This document shows, piece after piece, positions 11,601 through 20,752 of a stretch of DNA of 64,000 nt. The notes under the pieces were generated by a model. That model was not told where the DNA came from. It worked only from the letters and a program-made list of their open reading frames with translations, and ran no database searches. Numbering within the stretch: the first letter of the stretch is position 1; the number at the start of each line of letters is the position of its first letter. The DNA comes from Closterium sp. NIES-65 (taxonomy: Eukaryota; Streptophyta; Zygnematophyceae; Desmidiales; Closteriaceae), in the NCBI GenBank assembly GCA_948144175.1, contig CANXME010000213.1:3372501-3436500 (forward strand). Reading direction: 5' to 3'. A program made the position numbers and the translations under genes.

Positions 11601-13751
11601 GCGCAATAGTGTTTGATTGAGGCGCCTCAAAAGTCATTGCCTCATTGCCCCATTGCTTCATTGCCTCGTTTCCCCGTTGCCCCGTTGCCCCATTGTCCCA
11701 CTTCATCATCACCAGGTACGCTGGTGTGGACCGGTCGGGCGAGTACCACCGCGGCAGCGCAGCGGCGAGGCAGCTGGCGTACGGTGCGATGGTGTTTGTG
11801 CGGCGCAGCATCGTGATGGAGTCGGGGATCGCCCTCGGCCGCGCCGTCACCATCGCCGCTCGCTACTCGTGCGTGCGCCGCCAGTTTGGATCAAGCGAAG
11901 GGGGGGCGGAGAGCAAGGTATGGAGGATGGGAAGGGAAGGGAGGGACGGGGGGAAGGAGTAGGGGGGGGGGGGGGATGGGGGAGCTATACAGCGATGTGG
12001 TGGACCGCATCTCACTCGCTCATTACGCCCGAACCCCTTACCACCCTCTAGTTCTTTACTGCCCCCACCCCTCCCTCCACCTCTCTACCACTACCCCCCT
12101 CCCCTCCCTCCTCCTTTCACCACTTCACTCCTTCCCTCTGCCTCTCCACCATTACCCCCCACCCTTCCCCACACGCCTTCAGGTGATGGATTATCAGACG
12201 CAGCAGATGCGTCTTCTCCCTTTGATCGCGTCCGCGTACGCGTTCCTGTTCGCGGGCAAGTGGATGGCGGAGCTGTACAACGATGTGGTGGCGCGCATCA
12301 AGAGGGGCGACTACTCCACCCTCCCTGAAGTGCACGCCGCCACTGCTGGGCTCAAAGCGCTCACCACCGCTGCCACCGCGGTGAGTAGGAAGGGGGGAAT
12401 GGGGAGGGGAGGAGGAGGGGAGAGGGCAGGAAGATGGAAGTCGCAGGGGGGCCCGTGTGGGGAGGAGGGAGAAGAGAGGAAGGAGGATGGGTGTGGGGTG
12501 GGTGAGCAGGGGTAAGGTAGGGAGGGGGGTGGATGGGCGGGAGCAAGTGGATGGCGGAGCTGTTCAACGATGTGGTGGCGCGCATCAAGAGGGGCGACTA
12601 CTCCACTCTGCCAGAAGTGCATGCCGCCATGGCTGGGCTCAAGGCGCTCACCATTGCTGCCACTGCGGTGAGAGAGACGGGGGGGGGAGGGAGCGGGGAG
12701 ATGGGGAAAGGAGAAATGCAGAGAAATGGGTGTTGGGAAAGAGTGGAAGGATGGGTATGATGTTTGGTGTGATGGTGGGAGAAGTACAGTGCAGGGGACA
12801 CACGGGGAAGCATGGTGGATGTAGGCAAGTTTTGGGAAGGGTATGAGGTGTGGGTGTTGGACACCTCATACCAGCGCATGAGGTGCAAGACACCAGCGCT
12901 GGTTCCAAGGCACACGAATAGGCAAGGGTTGCGAAGGGTATGAGGTGTCGGTGTTGGAATAGTCGTGTGCCTTGAAACCAGCGCCAGCCAACTTCTTTTC
13001 CTTCCTCCCACCTCCCCCCCCTCCGCTTAACCACCCCACATCCCCCTGTTCGCCCATGCAGGAGGGCATCGAGGAGTGTCGCAGGAGCTGTGTGGGGGGC
13101 ACGGGTGCTCACTCTTCCCCGGTTACACCCACTGCTCCAGGGTCACGTGGGCTTTGGGGTGCCTGGAATCACATGCCAATCATCCCCTTAACCCCATTAT
13201 CCCTCTTATCTCCCCCTCCCTCGTCCGCGCATGCGGCATGGCAGGAGGGCATAGAGGAGTGCCGTAAGCTGTGCGGGGAGGGGGTGCCATTTGTACCTTT
13301 GATTAACGTGTGCCACGCGCCCTTATCTCCCCCCTTATACCCCTGCGGCATGGCAGGAGGGCATAGAGGAGTGCCGCAAGCTGTGCGGGGGACACGGGTA
13401 CTCGCTCTACTCCGCCCTGCCTCAGCTTTATGCTGCCTTTGTGCCCACGTGCACGTACGAGGGGGATAACACCGTGCTGCTGCTGCAGGTGAGCCTTAAA
13501 TGTGGAGGTGGGGAAGTGTGGGTTCTGTTCTGTTCACAGCCAGCACTGCCCTGCCTCAGCTCTATACTGCCTTTGTACCCACGTGCACATACGAGGGGGA
13601 TAACACGGTGCTGCTGCTGCAGGTGAGCTGGAAGGGAGAGTAAATATTGCTCAGCTGTCACTGTGCTGCTGGTTGGGCTGGATTGAGATGCGGTGTAAAT
13701 CTCCTGCCTTTGTGCCCACGTGCACGTACGAGGGGGACAACACCGCGCTGC

Positions 13752-13784
<33 letters not shown>

Positions 13785-16020
13785 AGGTGAGCCTGGGATG
13801 ACGGGAAAATGTGGTTTCTGTTCTGTTCACTGCCAGCACTAGATTGAGCTCGGTTTTGCACCCTCTCCCATCGAGCTTCGATTTATTTGGCCACAACCGC
13901 ACACATTCCTCATGTTATCTGTACTTCCCGCATCTCCAACCTGTCCGTGTGTGTGTGCCATGGCATCTCCCTGCCTTGAGCAGGTAGCGCAATACCTGCT
14001 CTGAGCCAGTGAGCCAGGCGTCTGAGGGCAAGAAGCCGGGTTGTTCCCGCTTTCTGTAGGCTTTTTTCAACTGTACACCCACCTCCCCCCTGTTTCCCTG
14101 CTTTTTCCACACCTCCCACCTGTCCCCGTGTGTGTGCCATGGCAGGTAGCACGATACCTGCTCAAGGCAGTGAGCCAGGCGTCTGAAGGCAAGAGGCCGG
14201 GGGGCACGGCAGCATACCTGGGTGATGCCAACAACCTCACCGCCAAGTGCACTGCTGACACTGGTGGGTGCACTGTTGACACTGGTGGGTGCACGCAAGG
14301 AGGTGAAGGGTTGAGTGAGGGGAAATGTTGTTGTGAGGCGTTTGATTGCTCTGCAGCTCAGTTCTGGACGATGCCGTTCATGCCCATACATGTACATTCT
14401 TCCCCGTTCATCCCTTCCCAAATGTCCCACTTCTCCTCCGTCCTCTCTCTCACTCTCTCGCCCTCTCCTTGCCCCTCTCCACCCCCCTCGCCTCGCACAG
14501 CCTCGGACTTCCTTCAGACGTCCACACAGTTGGCAGCGCTGCAGGCGTGTGCATTCCATAAGGCTGTCGCTGCCGCCACCGCTGTTGCTGCCGCTCCTTC
14601 CCTTGAAAAAGGTGGGAGACCTGTTAGTTCAGGATGCTGCTGCATGGTGGAAGGGGGGAGGGGAAGGGGGGGGGGGGGGAGGGAGTTGATGGCTGGAACA
14701 ACGAGAGAGGGTGGAATGGGTTAGCATTTCGCAGCCTCACTGCTGCAGCCTCTGCTTTATCTCTGAACGTCTGTGTCCTGCATGTTCTTCTCTTTTAGTG
14801 TGCCTTTTGGACGGCTGTAGGAACACTTGGTTGCATGAAGGTGCTGCTATGCCCCGAGCCTCCCTATTCCCTATCGCTTCCTCGACCTCCCTGCTCCTTG
14901 TCGCAATGCCCTGCTTCCTGCTCCGGCCTGACGAATATCTGTTGTGTGTTTTTAGTCAAGGTCATACCTCTGTACGCTTTTCAGGCTTCCTCGACAACAG
15001 TGTGGCGCTCACATCAGCCTCCACTGCCCACTGCCGCCTCATATCTGCTGCCAAGTACAATTCCATCTCAGATTTTTTTCTTCTTCTTTTGCCGCTTAGC
15101 TTTTGACTCTTCGATCATCACCATTCTACAGATTCCTACCCTTCTGTCGCCACTGTTCCTCACATCATCATGACTGCTCTTAACACCACCTCCTCGCCTC
15201 ACCACCCTCCCCACTGGGTTCCTGGAGTGTGTGTGGGATCCAAGGGATAACAGCAGACCTATTAGATGAATGCAAGATGTCTAATTCTTTCTTTCTTTCC
15301 TATCCTCCACATCTGGCTTCAATCACCCCTCAACATCCCACCACACCAGGTTTGTGGAGCGAGTGCAGGAGCTGAGAGATGCAGGGCGGACGAGCCAGGG
15401 GGTGCTGGGCGCCTTGCAGCTGCTGTGCGACCTCTACTGCCTGCACCTTGTAGACGCCTCTGCCGGTGACCTTGTGGCAGGGGAGTACTTTAGCCCGGAC
15501 CACCCTGCCCTCGTGCGACAGCAGCTGCTCGCCCTGCTGCCCCAGGTGCGCCCTTGCCTTGCCTTGCCACCCACCTGCACTGTATTGCACCCATCTGTTG
15601 GAACGACAGGGGAGTATGTGGGCCTTGTGGTGGAAAAGGTGCTCAAGGTGGAGGAGGGGGGGTGGGTTGGGTAAGCAAAGAACCAGGAGACAGTGAAAAT
15701 GCGGAGAAGAGCGCGGGGGATGGGGGGTTAAGGTAGTTGGGGGGGTGTGAGTGTGTCAAACAGCAGTTGGGTTTGATGCCAAAACGGGCATTGTCTATCC
15801 TGCTCTTACTTTTCAGGTGCGGCGGATTGCAGTGCCATTGGTGGACGCCTTTCAGTTTTCGGATCATTTCCTCAACTCCTCCCTGGGCCGCTTCAACGGG
15901 GACGTTTACACGGATCTTGTCAGCCGGGCCACTGCGGATCCTATGAACATTCCGGATGTTATCGATGGCTACGAGGAGTTCCTCCGTCCGTTTATCACAC
16001 GCCAAGCTGCACGTCTGTAG
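7060..16020 (+). CDS. ACX1-like: Peroxisomal acyl-CoA oxidase (ACX1-like), 15 exons, 664 aa
   Basis: It catalyses the first step of peroxisomal beta-oxidation, acyl-CoA to trans-2-enoyl-CoA with FAD and release of H2O2. Exons: 7060-7093, 7529-7626, 7994-8102, 8644-8705, 9248-9457, 9928-10015, 10793-10955, 11716-11917, 12183-12380, 13357-13488, 14146-14263, 14501-14611, 14985-15054, 15350-15545, 15817-16020. All junctions are GT-AG and in phase, giving 664 residues, the usual length of plant ACX1. The N-terminus [10 protein letters not shown] matches the family start. Seen are [19 protein letters not shown] and WWPGGLGK (about 131-180), GGHGY and CTYEGDN; Glu ~423 in the latter fits the catalytic base. 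The C-terminal ARL is a type 1 peroxisomal signal, as in plant ACX1. Introns hold many partial copies of neighbouring exons (separate entries). In land plants relatives also serve jasmonate synthesis; that role should not be assumed here. Confidence 0.93.
8148..8222 (+). repeat. Partial copy of oxidase exon 3 in the following intron
   Basis: The segment repeats the 3' end of exon 3 (7994-8102), with small insertions. It ends in the same CTCCAGCTCAACG followed by a GT donor (GTGCGT), then resembles the start of the parental intron. It looks like a tandem duplication with one break in the exon and one in the intron. Confidence 0.8.
8554..8640 (+). repeat. (GT)n microsatellite in oxidase intron 3
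   Basis: About 40 GT dinucleotides with a few GC interruptions run up to the acceptor CAG at 8641-8643. The repeat therefore replaces the usual pyrimidine tract with a GT run directly before exon 4. Confidence 0.95.
8724..8783. repeat. Perfect 26-bp inverted repeat with 8-nt loop
   Basis: The left arm is 8724-8749 and the right arm 8758-8783, separated by TTGTGAGG. The arms (CTCGACTCTCCCGTGCC... and its complement) pair without mismatch. The hairpin lies just inside intron 4, some 20 bp after the donor, and separates exon 4 from its partial copy at 8804-8847. It looks like an inverted duplication of the intron start. Confidence 0.9.
8804..8847 (+). repeat. Partial copy of oxidase exon 4
   Basis: ATGGTCGACGGGATCAACTT and onward repeats the 3' part of exon 4 (8644-8705). 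The same donor and intron start, GTAACCCTCCCTTCTTCC, follow. The duplication therefore spans the exon-intron border. Confidence 0.85.
9516..9629 (+). repeat. Partial copy of oxidase exon 5
   Basis: About 114 bp repeat the 3' half of exon 5 (coding ETELGHGSN... to TITATK) with only a few silent-type differences. An AG (GCGCAG) precedes it and a GT donor follows, so it could be recognised as an exon. A (GTGCT)n run follows at about 9631-9690. Confidence 0.88.
10098..10229 (+). repeat. Two partial copies of oxidase exon 6
   Basis: A short copy at 10098-10115 repeats GGCAAGGCGTCCAACCA. A longer, indel-bearing copy at 10156-10229 repeats the 3' part of exon 6 up to its donor GTGCGAGG. Both lie in intron 6. 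Confidence 0.8.
10523..10757 (+). repeat. (CTCCC/CTCCCATCCC)n minisatellite in oxidase intron 6
   Basis: A 235-bp pure pyrimidine-rich tract of 5- and 10-bp units lies directly upstream of the exon 7 acceptor. The opposite strand is a run of GGGAGGGG blocks and could form G-quadruplexes. Confidence 0.93.
11052..11074 (+). repeat. Short copy of the 3' end of oxidase exon 7
   Basis: CCGCGCGTCAGCATGCTTAT repeats the end of exon 7 (10793-10955), including the following donor GTCAGTGC. Confidence 0.7.
11329..11525 (+). repeat. (TCACA)n satellite in oxidase intron 7
   Basis: Nearly 40 copies of the 5-mer TCACA (also readable as CATCA) form an almost pure array of about 197 bp. Rare TCACACCACA variants occur near the right end. 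Confidence 0.97.
11532..11617 (+). repeat. Partial copy of the 5' half of oxidase exon 8
   Basis: The segment repeats the first ~85 bp of exon 8 (11716-11917) with substitutions and drifts into TTTGATTGA at its end. It lies upstream of its parent. This fits a duplication of the acceptor side of an exon. Confidence 0.82.
11977..12014 (+). repeat. Degenerate copy of an oxidase exon 9 segment
   Basis: GGAGCTATACAGCGATGTGG and onward resembles the part of exon 9 that encodes [11 protein letters not shown]. It lies upstream of exon 9 in intron 8. Confidence 0.6.
12544..12667 (+). repeat. Partial copy of oxidase exon 9
   Basis: About 124 bp repeat the 3' part of exon 9 ([14 protein letters not shown] to AATA) with few changes. 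The copy starts after an AG and ends at a GT donor. It remains open in the parental frame but lacks the DYQTQQ part of exon 9, so it is not a full alternative exon. Confidence 0.88.
13062..13278 (+). repeat. Two 5' partial copies of oxidase exon 10
   Basis: Copies at 13062 to about 13120 and at 13245-13278 each begin after CAG with GAGGGCAT(A/C)GAGGAGTG, the start of exon 10 (13357-13488). Both lie upstream of the complete exon and keep its acceptor context (CATGCAG or GGCATGGCAG). Confidence 0.88.
13541..13786 (+). repeat. Two 3' partial copies of oxidase exon 10
   Basis: Copies at 13541-13622 and 13704-13786 repeat the segment encoding [11 protein letters not shown] and the LLLQ end. Each is followed by the same donor GTGAGC. 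In the second copy the CTG run before the donor is expanded. Both lie downstream of the complete exon. Confidence 0.88.
13984..14040 (+). repeat. 5' partial copy of oxidase exon 11
   Basis: GTAGCGCAATACCTGCTC and onward follows a CAG and repeats the start of exon 11 (14146-14263), with changes that close the parental frame. It lies upstream of its parent. Confidence 0.85.
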
Positions 16021-16679
16021 GGTTGTAACTTGAATGCTTTGTGCATGGTGTTTTATGATGAATACGCTGTACCTACTGGTTCAAGAATCGCGGATTATAC
16101 AGTGCCTATGCTAAATACAACCCCGTCCTGTCTTGATCATGTGTTAAACGATTGTGTAAAATGGTGTAATATTGAATGCATATCGTATAGAGCGCACGTA
16201 GTTACGTGTGAATATTGGTATGAAGGGTCTCTACTCTAAACGATGCCTCATGAAGCACACATAATCTGCCACGACAGAACAGCCCCATTTTCTTCCACGT
16301 GGCACCCACTCAATTCCCACATTGGTTGTGCATGTTTGTCAAGGCGATTCGGATAATAAATTTCAAGTCAGCTCACAACCAATTTCAGAACTTGGCCCAC
16401 AAGGTTCTCTCCCATTTCTCCTGCGTACGTGGGCGCTACATGCTCTCCCCTCAGCTCTTGTCCCTCTCAGCTGGAAAATGTCGCTCTCCTATTTATCACT
16501 TCCCTCGACAAAACAGGCCTGACCTCTCGCAGTACATGAGCAAAATCGTCTACTCTTTCACCCAGTTGTTCGCCTGGAAGATTCCAGCTTCTCTTGCATA
16601 GCCTGCTGCAGTTTTTTCTGGTCAATCCGATCCGATCTCAGAAAAGAACACGCAGTGGTGTTAGTCGTCTGCATTCGTT
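16021..16679. other. Intergenic: oxidase 3' UTR and HVA22-like promoter
   Basis: No gene is seen between two same-strand genes. The left part is AT-richer and probably 3' UTR of the oxidase. The right part should hold the promoter and 5' UTR of the HVA22-like gene. Confidence 0.5.
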
Positions 16680-17935
16680 ATGGCGATAGTCAGTAATTTT
16701 ACCCGCGGCTTGGGGATCGGATCAAGAACTGGTGGGATATTTGGAGCTACTACTAGGAAAAGCTATTCCTTCTCCAACCCTTTCTTCTTGTTCACTTCCA
16801 TGCTGAGGCTGGCTGGGTGAGTGTCGTCGCAAAGGATGTGACGTGCAGAAGCTCATTCGATGGAAGGTTTACTTACCTTTATTCCTTCAACTCTCTCATG
16901 CAGGCCCGTCCTTATGCTCTGTTATCCTCTGTAAGTTCCCTGCCAGTTGTCCTGATTTTTTTAGGGATTCCGAAAGTATGGAATTTAAATAAAAGGCATT
17001 TATCTGCACGCAGCCTGGAGTTCGTTCGGACCATTGAGTACGCCGAGCCATCCGCGGTGCGCCAGTGGCTCACCTACTGGGTCCTCTTTTCCATCGTTTC
17101 CACCCTCGAGCATTTCCTTGCACCCATATTGTCTCGGTAAGAGAGTTCCTAAGGCTGGCTTCAAATCCGTCTTTTCGTATTCAATATTGTTATGATCAAC
17201 ATTTGCTCTTCATTCATTCGCTGTGGGCAGAATCCCTCTCTATTCACTAGCGAAGCTAGCTGGGTTCGCGTGGCTGGTGTTACCCAAATACCATGGCGCT
17301 GCGCTCATCTATGATACGTTCGTCCACCCGTTCCACGTCAAGGCCCTTGGTCGCGCACGCGTGCGCAGGCTCAAGGGGAAGCGTGAGCGGGAAGGGGAGG
17401 ATTCTCTGGAGGGGAGGACTGCTGCAGTGGTTTCTGAAGGGGTTTCGGCTGAAGGGGCTGGAAACGGAGGGGGGATGAGGGATTGGGGACCAGAGGAGAA
17501 ACGGGTGGTTGAGTCTTTGGATGCGCCTACACGCCAGGCAATGGCTGAGTTTGTGAATGACAATGGGTTACCTGCTTTTGTCGCTCTTCTTGTTGAGGTG
17601 GGTTGGTTGCTGGCCTCCAGATTTTAAACAGTGCTACATTATTTGATGGTACCGTACTTCTCACAGGTGGTTTGCATTGATGATAATTTGCATGGCAGGG
17701 GAACAAGCAAGCACGCAAGGGATGCTCGCCCGCATTGGGCGATGACCTTGAGACAAGGCTGCGTGAGAAGGCAGATTTGCCCACGGAAGGGCGTACCAGC
17801 TCTGGATCTAAGCCAGCACCTGATGTCGTTTCTGGGCTCTCAAAGCGAAGGGCATACAACCCAAGTTCTGAAGACACGACTGTGGAGGGAGGATCTGCTA
17901 CAACAGATGAGCAGAGGACAAATGCTTCTTCTTGA
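16680..17935 (+). CDS. HVA22/TB2-DP1 (REEP-like) ER membrane protein, 296 aa
   Basis: HVA22 proteins shape or regulate ER membranes and vesicle traffic. Exons: 16680-16816, 16904-16930, 17014-17136, 17231-17597, 17699-17935, all GT-AG and in phase, giving 296 residues. Seen are the family motifs: PL followed by a short segment and IE, then RQWLTYWVLFS, the hydrophobic stretch with SLAKLAGFAWLVLPKYHGAA, and the closing YDTFVHPF. The domain covers about residues 47-165. The tail after it is hydrophilic, longer than in short HVA22 proteins, and ends ...QRTNASS. The 27-bp exon 2 (PVLMLCYPL) is unusually small but is required by both frame and family alignment. It follows the oxidase gene on the same strand; no functional link is implied. 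Confidence 0.88.
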
Positions 17936-19102
17936 AGATTGTCAAACTCTTCACGCCTTGTGCCACTTCACGGGCTTAAGCTTCAACAAGCTAGCACGCT
18001 GAAATTGTATATAATCAATAGCTGCACTTTTGATTCCTGTGTCATACCCGATGGTGTTGGTTCTGTTTGTAATATGTGCGTACAGAATTAATATCAGTGT
18101 TGAAATTATAACATACGGTAAGCTTGGAATACACTGGAACCCTTTCTGCTTCTTAGTGGATCGACCAGTAGTAACGTATTTACATCGTCCGCGTTAAATT
18201 TGTTGACCAATCAAAATTAACGGTTCTGATATGTCGCGTCCCCCTGGTGGGGTTATGGCGTGTGCTAAGTGCGCAAAAACTTGACGTCGAGCAACGTCGG
18301 TGAATTTCCACCCTCGGATAAAAGGTTCCAACCGTCAGGATTCACCGACGCCCTCGACGTCGAGTTTGTGCAGCACTTTGTACACGCCTTCAGTTCACGG
18401 GAATTCGCGGAAAGCTTTAGCAACAGCAAGAAATAGCACTTCACATTTCACTGCTTTTCTGCCACACCGTTATTTCATTTACTGAAGTTTTCGCGCCACA
18501 AGGCCCAAAGGGGCAGTGGAGATAGGTTCTCAACTGATGAGAGCTGGAATCGAAGATTTTGGGCAGATCGCTTCACGCTTTTGTTCGCTCTAGTCTAGTA
18601 CTACAAGATATTACGAATTAATGAGGTTGGTGGCGGGGGATTTCTCAAGGAAAGTTCAGTTCCTACTCGGGTGAAGAAATGTGGAACAGAATTGTTAGCC
18701 ATGGATCTGAGTTTGAAAGATAGTATCCGTCCTCAAACACCAGTCTCAGATCCGATAGTGTTAAATTTCCGACCATGAAATGGACTGGATTGAAAGTGGG
18801 CATTTGTTTTCTATTTCTCAAATAGGTAGATTACCCTTACATTCAAGGGAAACCTGTTCAACCATCTCGCAAAGGTGTGCTGTCTGGATACGACCTTGTC
18901 TGTGTGTACAGTTCGTCTTGTCCACCAAGCTTTGAGGGGAGGGAATGGGGAAGGAGGGAACTGCTCTCCCACATGGCTCACGGGAACCGCACTCGTCGAT
19001 CATAAGCCGATAGCCCTTGGAACGCAACTAGTAGCACTTCTCCGCTCATCATTCTCATTCTTTCCTCCACTCTTCGTGTAACAACCGCGTTACACTTCGG
19101 CC
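17936..19102. other. Intergenic, no gene recognised
   Basis: About 1.2 kb between two plus-strand genes. The left part is AT-rich and probably 3' UTR. An inverted pair CGTCGAG...CTCGACG around 18285-18362 was noted but is short. The last ~300 bp should hold the promoter of the following membrane protein. Confidence 0.45.
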
Positions 19103-20752
19103 ATGGAGTCCCTGCCACAGCATCCATACATGCGACACTCGCCACCGCCGCCTCATCCGTCTCCTCAACGTCGCCATCGTTGTCGCTATTCTTCTTCGAG
19201 CCGCACGTTGTATTCCTCTGTCTACATTCAGCTCGCCGCAACCCTCTTCCTCGTCACACTTTGCTCCGCGCATCTCCCGCCCCGCGCGACCCTCTCCCGT
19301 TCCACGCTCCAATTGCGGCTTCCCCTCCACAAATCGTCCCGCGCGCATTTCCTCGCCGGTGCCCCTCCGCCGCCCCCGCCTCTCAGCGCATACTCCCGCG
19401 CCTCATCCCTCCCCGCTCCATCCGCTTCTTCCGCTTCCGCGTACGCGCAGTTGATGGAAATCTTGCAGCCAGTAGCCTTCGCGAAAGCCGCAGCAACAAA
19501 AATGGGCCAAGATCATCCCGTCACGATACCCTATCCGGCTTTCCCTCCATCAGCGCAATCAGCGCTCAGCAAGCTTCTCGTACCGGGCTTCAAGTTGCAG
19601 CTAGACGCGTGGCCGTTATACAAAGCTAACCTCTCCTTAATGCTGGGCTACAAAAAGGACGACATTGACGTGCCAAATACTATCTCGCCAATCGACCCGG
19701 CCTACACATCCGACCTAACCGAGCTAGTTTTCGTGTATGTCAAGATCACGATGCAGGACACAAACCCGTCGTCATCGCCGCTTGCACCGTCTGCGAATTG
19801 GCCGTTTGCTGCGCGGAACCCGCCTGTGCATTCCTTCACGGCGAGCTTCTTCCCGTCGGTTATTTGCCTTCAGGGTTACCCTGGTGCTGTAATGCAGCCG
19901 TATAGAGGGACCGGAACTCCGCCGTCGTCGTCGCCGCCGCCGCCGCTGATAGCACCCATCGCTTTCGCCGGAGTTGCTGAGAAGTTCATCTACTTGACGC
20001 CTCTGACGAGCCTTGAGCTTCCTTATGAGTGCTTCTCGGTCGCACTTAGCGGCGCTTTTCGCGTATTCCCTTCAGACACCGAACGCGTGCCCGAGAGTGA
20101 CGGCAGTAAAACTCTGCAGCGAAAGTGCGAGGAAGACGTGCTTACGGATCTGTTCGTGAACCTCGTCGTCCCCTCCACCGTTCCCCCTATGCCTCCCCCG
20201 CCACCATCCCCTTCCCCACCTCCTCCGCCCCCCAGCCCGCCCCCCTCTCCCCCTCCCCCTCCCCAATCACCAGTCACAGAGCCTATTCCCCCACCTCCTC
20301 CGCCTCCCGCGGGGGGGAGCAATGTTGGGGTGTTTATAGGCGTGGGCGTGGCGCTCGGGGTGCTACTGTTGGCGGCTATTGCGGGCGTGCTATACGTCTG
20401 GCTGGTGCGGCGGCAGCAGAGGGAGCAGGGGGATAGGAACCTGGACAGGGGCCGTGCGGCTGTGTTTGCTGCAATGCACTCTGCAAATAAGAACCGCTGG
20501 TGGTTTGGCGGAAAGGGGAGTGGAGTGGGGGGGAGTTTGCGGAGTAAGGGGAGCAAGGGGGAGTTGACGAGCAAGCGGAGTGAAGGGGATACTGGTGCGG
20601 AGAAGGATAGTAAGGAGCTAGGGGATGTGGGGAGTGCGGAGAGCGGCAAGCTGGTTGATGGAAATATGATGCAAGGGATTTCGAGTGAAGTTTTCACAAG
20701 GGAGAGCTCGTTAGGTGAGGGCGTCGGTGGAGATATCAGAGAAGGGAGATAG
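19103..20752 (+). CDS. Pro-rich single-pass membrane protein, family member A, 549 aa
   Basis: The function is not recognised. A single open frame encodes an N-terminal hydrophobic segment (about 38-57, IQLAATLFLVTLCSA) fitting a signal peptide, then an extracellular domain of some 300 residues. A stalk of PPPPSP-type repeats (about 355-405) follows, as in hydroxyproline-rich wall proteins. After it comes one transmembrane helix (about 408-435, VGVFIGVGVALGVLLL...) and a cytoplasmic tail rich in Gly, Ser and Lys. The juxtamembrane tail contains LDRGRAAVFAAMH. Related segments occur in the next gene: LQPVAFAKAAA, AWPLYKANL, FVYVKI, SANWPF and GRAAV. The order secreted domain, Pro-rich stalk, TM and tail suggests a wall-plasma membrane linker or sensor; this is inference. 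No kinase domain is present. Confidence 0.75.
   Translation: MESLPQHPYMRHSPPPPHPSPQRRHRCRYSSSSRTLYSSVYIQLAATLFLVTLCSAHLPPRATLSRSTLQLRLPLHKSSRAHFLAGAPPPPPPLSAYSRASSLPAPSASSASAYAQLMEILQPVAFAKAAATKMGQDHPVTIPYPAFPPSAQSALSKLLVPGFKLQLDAWPLYKANLSLMLGYKKDDIDVPNTISPIDPAYTSDLTELVFVYVKITMQDTNPSSSPLAPSANWPFAARNPPVHSFTASFFPSVICLQGYPGAVMQPYRGTGTPPSSSPPPPLIAPIAFAGVAEKFIYLTPLTSLELPYECFSVALSGAFRVFPSDTERVPESDGSKTLQRKCEEDVLTDLFVNLVVPSTVPPMPPPPPSPSPPPPPPSPPPSPPPPPQSPVTEPIPPPPPPPAGGSNVGVFIGVGVALGVLLLAAIAGVLYVWLVRRQQREQGDRNLDRGRAAVFAAMHSANKNRWWFGGKGSGVGGSLRSKGSKGELTSKRSEGDTGAEKDSKELGDVGSAESGKLVDGNMMQGISSEVFTRESSLGEGVGGDIREGR

Noticed and set aside
12544-12667. Mutually exclusive alternative of oxidase exon 9
   Set aside because: The copy lacks the first third of the exon (DYQTQQ...), so it cannot replace exon 9 without loss of a conserved block.
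8148-14040. Processed pseudogene of the oxidase
   Set aside because: The copies keep intron sequence next to exon borders and lie beside their parent exons. This means local DNA duplication and not reverse transcription.
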